A DNA stretch of 64,000 bases, taken from assembly GCF_003576645.1 (NCBI RefSeq), contig NC_044930.1, positions 11,933,754-11,997,753 on the forward strand, written 5' to 3'. The translations under genes and the position numbers were made by a program. Origin of the DNA: Ipomoea triloba (taxonomy: Eukaryota > Streptophyta > Magnoliopsida > Solanales > Convolvulaceae). The notes below the pieces were generated by a model. That model was given only the letters and a program-made list of their open reading frames with translations. It ran no database searches and was not told the origin of the DNA. Positions within the stretch are counted from its first letter, which is position 1. The number at the start of each line of letters is the position of its first letter. Below are positions 57,847 to 64,000 of this stretch, piece by piece.

Positions 57847-58588
57847 CTATCGAAGCCTATTTGTGGCGATGCTCAACGAATCGCGATGGAGAAGACTCAA
57901 AAGCTCATACGGCGAAGCCTCCAGGACCGTAGTACCCCACTGAGCTGTTTGCCCCATGTTAGCCAGAAAATCTGCGCATTGGTTACCCTCACGAAGAATA
58001 TGGACCACTTTGACATCATGAAACTGGTTCAAGAGCTGCTTACAGTCAGCTATCAATGTATTAAGCATTGGATCAGCTTCAGTTTCCCTGTGGAGAGCTT
58101 GAACCATGGCCTCTGAGTCAGATTCAGCAATTAACTTATCAAACCCATGATTTTTTGCCATGATCAAACCCTCCCGGAGCCCCCAGAGTTCCGCCGAGAA
58201 ACTATCGGTGACGCCAATGTTTGTCACGAAACCCATCAACCAGGCACCCTGGTGGTCACGAAGGAGCCCCCGCGCTAGCGAGCCCTGTATTGCTTTTCTT
58301 TGCCCCGTCAGAGTTGAGTTTGACAGTCCCGGTGTTCGGCGGAGACCAAAAAACCCACCTTTGAGTCGCAGGCATAGGACCATTCCGCTTCATCAATAAC
58401 CACCAGGCGTCTTTGGCTTCCTTGTCAGCAATGAAGAGGATTTCACTTGGGGTAGGAAGTTTGTTGTTGAAGATGCTGTTGTTACGTGCTTTCCAAATAT
58501 TCCAAAGAATATGAGGAAATACAATATTCCAGTTCAGACCAGCGCCTCCCTGTTGATGAATAGACATGGCGAGCTCCATCCATTGCAC
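57847..58588 (-). pseudogene. RNase H-like (RVT_3) domain relic of a plant LINE
   Basis: The minus strand encodes ILWNIWKARNNSIFNNK, then VKLNSDGA (first Asp), LLRDHQGAWLMGFVTNIG, SFSAELWGLREGL (Glu), IAESDSEAMV (Asp) and REGNQCADFLANMG (last Asp). This is the RVT_3 domain at the C-terminus of many plant non-LTR retrotransposons and of related orphan genes. One single-base frameshift lies in a G-run near 58268; otherwise the frame is open from 58588 to the TGA near 57847. The reverse transcriptase upstream is missing, since the sequence meets the inverted repeat at about 58690. Activity is unlikely without the RT. Confidence 0.83.
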
Positions 58589-58689
58589 TAAGGGGAGGTG
58601 AAACTTTGTACGGAAGTTGGTAGGTGGAGCTGCTAAGTCCCAGCAGGTGGTTGATATTGTGCAGCGTCTGAAAAGAACTGGAGACCATA

Positions 58690-58882
58690 GTTGTAACTAA
58701 TATTTGATATGAAAATTGGAAAAGAATGAAAACGTTACGTAGAAATAAATAATACATTAATTGTCGGAGTAATTTTAAGTTATGGACACGGGTGTGTGTA
58801 TATGGACTGAGTATTGTGTGCCTGTAATGTATGAGTTGTGTGCCTATCGTGAAAAATAAATGATTTTCTAACAAAACTTGAG
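58690..58882 (-). repeat. Right arm of the large inverted repeat
   Basis: Mirror of the left arm at 56790-57015. It abuts a protein-coding relic at about 58880, suggesting a rearrangement junction. Confidence 0.8.
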
Positions 58883-59180
58883 CTCGAGAATATCACCAAA
58901 ACCCAAATCATTAATTTCCTTCACTCCTTCTGTTGCAGTGAAATCTTCCAAAGTCTTAACCAAAACGGAAGGCTGCACCCTAAGACTAGCACAAGGAAAC
59001 CTCTCTTGCTCATTAGCAGTTAACACATTATCCGGGACATCACGTGGTGGATCCTACCTATTCCTTTCTAAGGAAGGAACATGACCTTCAACGAAATCGT
59101 CATCATCATCAGGGGATAGGGACGAAGACGCCACCACCGGTGCAACCATAGCGCTTTTTGCTACCACCAAAAATATTAAA
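58872..59180 (-). pseudogene. N-terminal piece of a second MULE-type Ulp1 gene
   Basis: Minus strand: after an acidic stretch (LSPDDDDDFVEGH) and an in-frame TAG at about 59054, the sequence continues FPCASLRVQPSVLVKTLEDF and EGVKEINDLGFGDILELK. The last block aligns with DQHQAVKDIGFGPLLDIKV of the Ulp1 gene at 4955, marking the same N-terminal domain. The piece stops at the inverted-repeat arm. No protease core is found nearby, so it is a truncated relic, perhaps of a related element that once filled 59000-62000. Confidence 0.65.
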
Positions 59181-59279
59181 TTGAACACTGTCACACAATT
59201 AATATCAAAAGATACAATAAACTTGGTCATCGAAGAAACACAACTGTGGCATATAATTAAACCCCATTTGGCACACAAT

Positions 59280-61260
59280 GAAATGTAACAAGAATACGCC
59301 CTGAATGTACAAAGTTTATAACCAATGATGATCTATATGAGTCAATAAAGTAGATAAAAGTTTCTATGATCACCACTTCCAACTATAGTCTAAAAGAGAT
59401 GCTAAACAATATTGTAGAAAACAAAACCAACATTCAAACTAAAATATTTTAGTCATGATTACCACTCATATTAAAACCTGTTTGTCATTATTATTGGCAT
59501 TGACACACAATATTCTCACATTGGCATACAATTACATACCACTTGACCACATACGTTTGCACAACATTCTACATCAAAATTTATATAAAATAGCAATAAG
59601 GAAAAAACAAACAAAGACATGTAATTGGGCAAATATAATTACAGAAATAAATAAGCAAAAAAAGAGTCGTACTAAAACCTGTTAGTCATTATAGACGTTG
59701 GCTCATAATATTACAATATTGACACATTGGCATATAATTACATACCGCTTGGCACCCAAAAAAAAATTAACCAATTTTTCTTTTTGGATACTATTGACTC
59801 TGTTACAATGTAATATCTAACGCCCCCACTGGGGATTAAACCTGTGACCTCTGATCTCATCTCACTTGGGAGGGCCACAGCTATGCCGCTTGACCACAAG
59901 GCCTTTGATAGTAGATAAAAATTTTTATGATGATCACTTTCAACTTTAGTGTAAAGGAAATGCTAAACAATATTCTAGAAAACAAAACCAACATTCATAC
60001 TAAAACCTTTTAGTCAGTATTGGCATTGGTATTGACACATAATTTTCATTGGCACATTGGCATACACTTACATACCACTTGATCACATACGTTTGCACAA
60101 CATTCTACATCAAAATTTTTATAAACAGAAAAAAATGAAAAAACCAACAAAGACATATACTCGGACAAATATAATTTCAGAAATAAATAAACAAAAAAAA
60201 ATCATTGTAAAAGCTGACAAGGGTTGCCCCTGGTTTTAAGCACTTTTCCTTCTTATACTTGTTCTTGCTCCCTGTCATGCCAACAGAAACTTGATTTATC
60301 TATGAAATATGTTTGCATATAAAAGGAATATATTATGTTGAACTACGACGATGGATTTTAATAATAACAAGCTTGCGCCATAATGGCTACTGCAATAAAG
60401 CAACATATTTATTTTATGTATGCACACCCACACAGATCTATCTCCAAGATAATTTTGTAGTAAATGACACCAAAGAATAACATACAAACATATTCAATTC
60501 ACATGTACGATGTCAGATCTATCCAACCAACCAAATTCCAAAATAGTATACAAAATGCAGTGCCTACTACTTTTGTAGGATCCCATGCAGAATCCGACCA
60601 TAGTATTACAGTAATATATAGGAATTATTAAAAGGCAACGTAAAAAGCAAGAAACAACACACGAACTGAATATTGTGTGTCTGTTACATATGAGCTATGC
60701 GCCCATCATGAATAATAATATAACTATCTGTGTGCCCGGTAGTGTAATATCGTGTGTCATTTCCCTGTTATACTAAAACCTGTTAGTCATTATAAACATT
60801 GGCACACAATATTGACACATTGGCATATAATTACATAGCACTTGGCACCCAAAAAAAATGAACCACACACATGTTTTCTTCTGTTTATTTTTTGTTTATT
60901 TTTTCTTACATATTATTATTCTTTGATTATTTTTCCTAATATTTTCTTGCCCATGACATTATAACATAACAAAATACGCCCGGAATATACAAATTTTTTA
61001 ACCAATGATGATCTATATGAGTTAATAAACTAGACAAAAATTTCTATGACCACCACTTCAAACTTTAGTCTAACGGAAATGCTAAACAATATTCTAGAAA
61101 ACAAAACCAACATTCATAGTAAAACCTTTTAGTCATACTGAAACCCGTTTGTCATTATTGGCAAGGCACACAATATTCTCACATTGACATACAATTACAT
61201 ACCACTTGGAACACCAAACAATGAACCACAAAATATGTTTTCTTCTATTCCTTTCAATAG
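59280..61260. repeat. Three degenerate copies of a long repeat
   Basis: A block containing ACCAATGATGATCTATATGA, GAAAACAAAACCAACATTCA and TGGCATACAATTACATACCA appears near 59310-59600, 59905-60130 and 60985-61240, with partial copies near 59690 and 60775. No ORF. It may be intron or spacer repeats of the element represented at 58872-59180. Confidence 0.75.
59779..59909 (-). mobile_element. SINE, minus orientation, diverged
   Basis: Reverse complement has GGCCTTGTGGTCAAGCGGCA, a degenerate box B (GTCACAGGTTTAATCC), TTACATTGTAACAGAGTC and a 3' end at the TTTTTGGATACT edge. The same family as the other copies. Confidence 0.7.
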
Positions 61261-61540
61261 TATATGAGACACATTCAAACTCAAATTGGCATACATAATC
61301 ACAAAAAGCTATGATGGCACACATTCAAACTCACATTCCTTCTATTCCCTTCAATACTATTATTCAAAAATACCATATGAGCCACACATTCAAACTCAAA
61401 GCCCCAACACACACTCCCAACAACGGTAAACAAAAACGATAAAAAAAAAAACGGACATAGTGTGAGCGAGAAGAAAAACAACACAATTAAGAACATACAT
61501 AATAATCCAATCAGGAAAAAAAAAACAAAACAAAACCAGA

Positions 61541-61541
61541 A

Positions 61542-61617
<76 letters not shown>
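61541..61617. repeat. Poly-A tract of about 77 nt
   Basis: A nearly pure A run. The reading frames of polyphenylalanine type on the minus strand come from this tract and are not genes. Confidence 0.97.
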
Positions 61618-61618
<1 letters not shown>

Positions 61619-62242
61619 AGAAACCCTAACCCCATCCCTGCCACATGCCCCCGGTACCCAAATGCCCCTTCCCACCACACCTCGGCCGCAGCAACACAGG
61701 AAACCGTCGTACCCAAACCGCCCACCACCACTATAACTAAAAAAATCCACATATACAACTACAAAAATGAACACAAAAACACAAAATAAAAGGCAAGAAC
61801 ACAACACACGAACTGAATATTGAAAAAAAATTGAAAACGAATAAGCCTACCTCAATTAGCCACCCTAGCAGACCTCTCCAGTCAAAGTCGAGACTCGCCG
61901 CCCTCTGCCATTGCTGCACCGCTATATCCAGCACGCTCAAACTGGAGAAAATTGCCGGAGACCATCGAAGAAGAAAACGAAACTACACTCCAAAACCAAG
62001 AAGAAAACGAAACGACAAATTTTTGCCTCCAATAGGAATCCGAAGAATATGATATTCGAAAATTGAACCCACTTTACAAAGACAAAAATACCCTCTAACC
62101 CTAATATACAGCCAAAAATTACCTAATTAAACAAAACAACTAATTAAAAAATCACGTAAATCTACACCATTAATTTTTATAAATCAATAGCTAATATGAG
62201 TCCTAATAATCCTCTATAATCTCATAATCCTCACCTGAATAC

Positions 62243-62245
<3 letters not shown>
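61618..62245 (-). other. Leader-like region, no confident gene
   Basis: The minus strand from 62050 to 61840 has a short ORF with no recognised domain and C-rich sequence at 61620-61720. It resembles the 5' end of a transposon transcription unit, but I cannot name it. Confidence 0.4.

Positions 62246-62285
<40 letters not shown>
62246..62285. repeat. (TA)n microsatellite
   Basis: Pure TA run. Confidence 0.95.
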
Positions 62286-62287
<2 letters not shown>

Positions 62288-62457
62288 CCATACATGGGGA
62301 GAGTGGGAGCAATTTTCACTATTCACAAGCTATATTGAGTAATACAACATTTCTATTCTCTCTAAATTCTCTCCTCATATTTCCTCTATATTTTTTTCCA
62401 TATACTCGCTATTTTAACGGTTATGTTGGCCAACCCTTTACTGTCCAAAAGTCATAA

Positions 62458-62575
62458 AACCAACACATGTATATACTATATACCATAGTTTATACTTCTA
62501 TTACTTATTACTTTTTTACCAACACATGTATATACTATATACCATAGTTTATACTTCTATTACTTATTACTTTTT
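62458..62575 (+). repeat. Near-perfect 59-bp tandem duplication
   Basis: ACCAACACATGTATATACTA through ATTACTTATTACTTTTTT occurs twice without a gap. Confidence 0.88.
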
Positions 62576-62628
62576 TTATTTTTTTTTTTAATTTTTGTTT
62601 TGTTTAATAGAGATCCATAAATTAGTAG

Positions 62629-63150
62629 TGTAACACCATGATATTGGCCCGTGATAAACAAGATATGGTGTGATATTTGACATTATGTATGATAGGGATT
62701 ATTTGTATTTTTCCCCGGTCTACACTATTGACTAGTCCCCTTTGACCGGTCAATCCGGGCTTTGTTTCCCCCGGTCTATTGCAAGCAGAATAGTCCAGTT
62801 AGGCCCTTTGGGCGATGGCTCGGACTGACCGGGTCGGGCATATACCCTTGCTCTGTTCCTTCTAAGCTTAGGCTAGTAACCTCGCGGCACTTGGCTTGTA
62901 GACACAAGGCCCGTCTCTCGTCTGGTACATGCCCGCACGCGGCCGGCACTTGTTTCCTAACACCCTATAAATATAGCATTTAATGTTGGGGGGGGGGGGA
63001 GAGAGACTTGGTTGTTTTCTCTATAATAGTCAAGTAGCTCCGAGACCTCTAACCCACTGTCACGTTGACCGTGCTACCTTTAGGGTAAAAACCTATTGTA
63101 CCCACTCCATCATCAATAAGAGTATATTTGACCGTATTTAGTTACGATCT
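62629..63150 (+). mobile_element. Probable LTR, boundaries partly defined
   Basis: Starts TGTAACACCATGATATTGG, with a CTATAAATATAGC TATA region near 62965, a G-run, and a downstream R/U5-like stretch ending near AATAAGAGTATATTTGACCG. The 3' end and a target duplication were not established. Confidence 0.5.
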
Positions 63151-63354
63151 ATTGTTGTTTTGTTATGTGATGTTGGACTTTGAACTTTGCTAATTTTCTT
63201 TTTAAAATGTGTATTGTTGACTTGTTGTTTGGACTTATTTTGAGTTGAGACTTGAGAAATTTGAAATATGCATTATTGATTTTGTTTGTATTTTGAAATT
63301 TAAATTATTAGTGAAAATAAATAAATAATTATTTGCACTAAAAAATTAGAAAAT

Positions 63355-64000
63355 GTTGGGAATTGGGATTCCCATAAAAGAGTAGCTAGGTCCCATGTAC
63401 CTTCCCCAACTTGGACCAAATATATCTATAGATACTCCTTGACGCTAGAAGTGTAGGGGATCTATCGGTGTAAGAGATCAGAATCATAATACTAGATCTA
63501 GTAAAGAAACTTTGTCACTCTTAAAATCTGTTAGAAGATTATGTCTTGAAGACGTTCGTCCAGAGGGTGAAAAAACCCAGTAAACTTATAGGTATACCAA
63601 ATAATTATAATATTGTGGAAGCGAAATGACCAAATCTGAATATCTTTGAGAAATGTCTAGGATCTAGTTGACTTAAATATTACCATGAACTATTATAAAT
63701 ATGGGAGAAATTTATGAAAGTATTATAATTGTCGACAACACAATTGCCTTTACAAATTGCTCCGTTATATGATAATCTAGATCCAGAGTTAGGCACCGGA
63801 AGTGCCATGACTATTTAATGTATAAAGGAGCAATTAAGGCATAGCTCGACTCGCTAAAATAGATATATTCTCTTTGTAATAATACACCGTTGAGTGTTAA
63901 CCCTGAATGTTACAAATGTGTGTATTCACAAAAGAGAAATAAGAATAACAATGTGATATGATATGAAGCGAGTTTGTAGCTTATGGGTTCACGCAAAGAC
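63355..64000 (+). other. Possible LTR start, cut by the window end
   Basis: TGTTGGGAATTGGGATTCCC looks like a copia-type LTR terminus. No confirming partner is present in the window, and no ORF follows. Confidence 0.35.

Noticed and set aside
61396..61807. Minus-strand ORFs with long Phe runs
   Set aside because: They arise from the 77-nt A-tract and carry no recognisable domain.

Overview
The window is nuclear DNA of a flowering plant, most likely a dicot. The only host gene that looks intact is a spliced plant-type NRAMP metal transporter at 34307-36500. Almost everything else is transposon sequence, much of it nested, and the spacers are very AT-rich with long TA, TTA and poly-A tracts. 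Five single-base gaps (N at 4881, 15203, 20861, 43199, 53662) show it is a scaffold of joined contigs. Four of the five lie exactly at the centre of a palindrome or the junction of a perfect duplication, so parts of the layout are probably assembly products.

Layout. 1-3141: AT-rich DNA with a MITE and a broken hAT transposase. 3142-23551: a very large Mutator-like element (MULE) with about 180-bp terminal inverted repeats. It carries a GRF zinc-finger gene (+) and a decayed mudrA transposase (-). A second complete MULE (4030-13098) sits inside the GRF gene with a perfect 9-bp target duplication; it has its own Ulp1-type protease gene (+) and a FAR1-like transposase gene (-). A nested fold-back element lies at 13419-16588. 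At 20862-23387 there is a perfect repeat of 18335-20860. 23552-27283: SINE, solo LTR, MITE and a relic exon of an RluA-type pseudouridine synthase. 27284-31350: a CACTA element with TCA target duplications, a Ulp1-like gene relic and hairpin-forming subterminal repeats. 32144-33430: two small relatives of the 4030-13098 MULE. 34307-36500: NRAMP. 36622 onward: a Helitron end. 38937-47195: a full LTR retrotransposon (AATCT target duplication, tRNA-Asp-like primer site) with gag and protease but no recognisable reverse transcriptase or integrase. 47200-50160: the 3' part of a copia polyprotein split by a solo LTR, followed by a copia LTR start at 50161. 52303-55400: Helitron end, two fold-back elements and a minisatellite. 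55400-62060: LTR-like sequence, a LINE-type RNase H relic, an N-terminal piece of a second MULE-type Ulp1 gene and several degenerate long repeats. 62246-64000: TA repeat and two probable LTR starts.

How the parts relate. The MULE at 4030-13098 looks like a two-gene transposition unit (transposase plus SUMO-protease-like protein) whose introns and spacers are filled with a short repeat, TTCTGTGTATT, always in the sense direction of the adjacent gene. A small element near NRAMP shares the termini and the repeat, so it may once have been mobilised by this unit. The transposase has two in-frame stops and the Ulp1 gene one frameshift, so this copy is probably inactive as assembled, although the frameshift lies beside suspicious 42-bp duplications.
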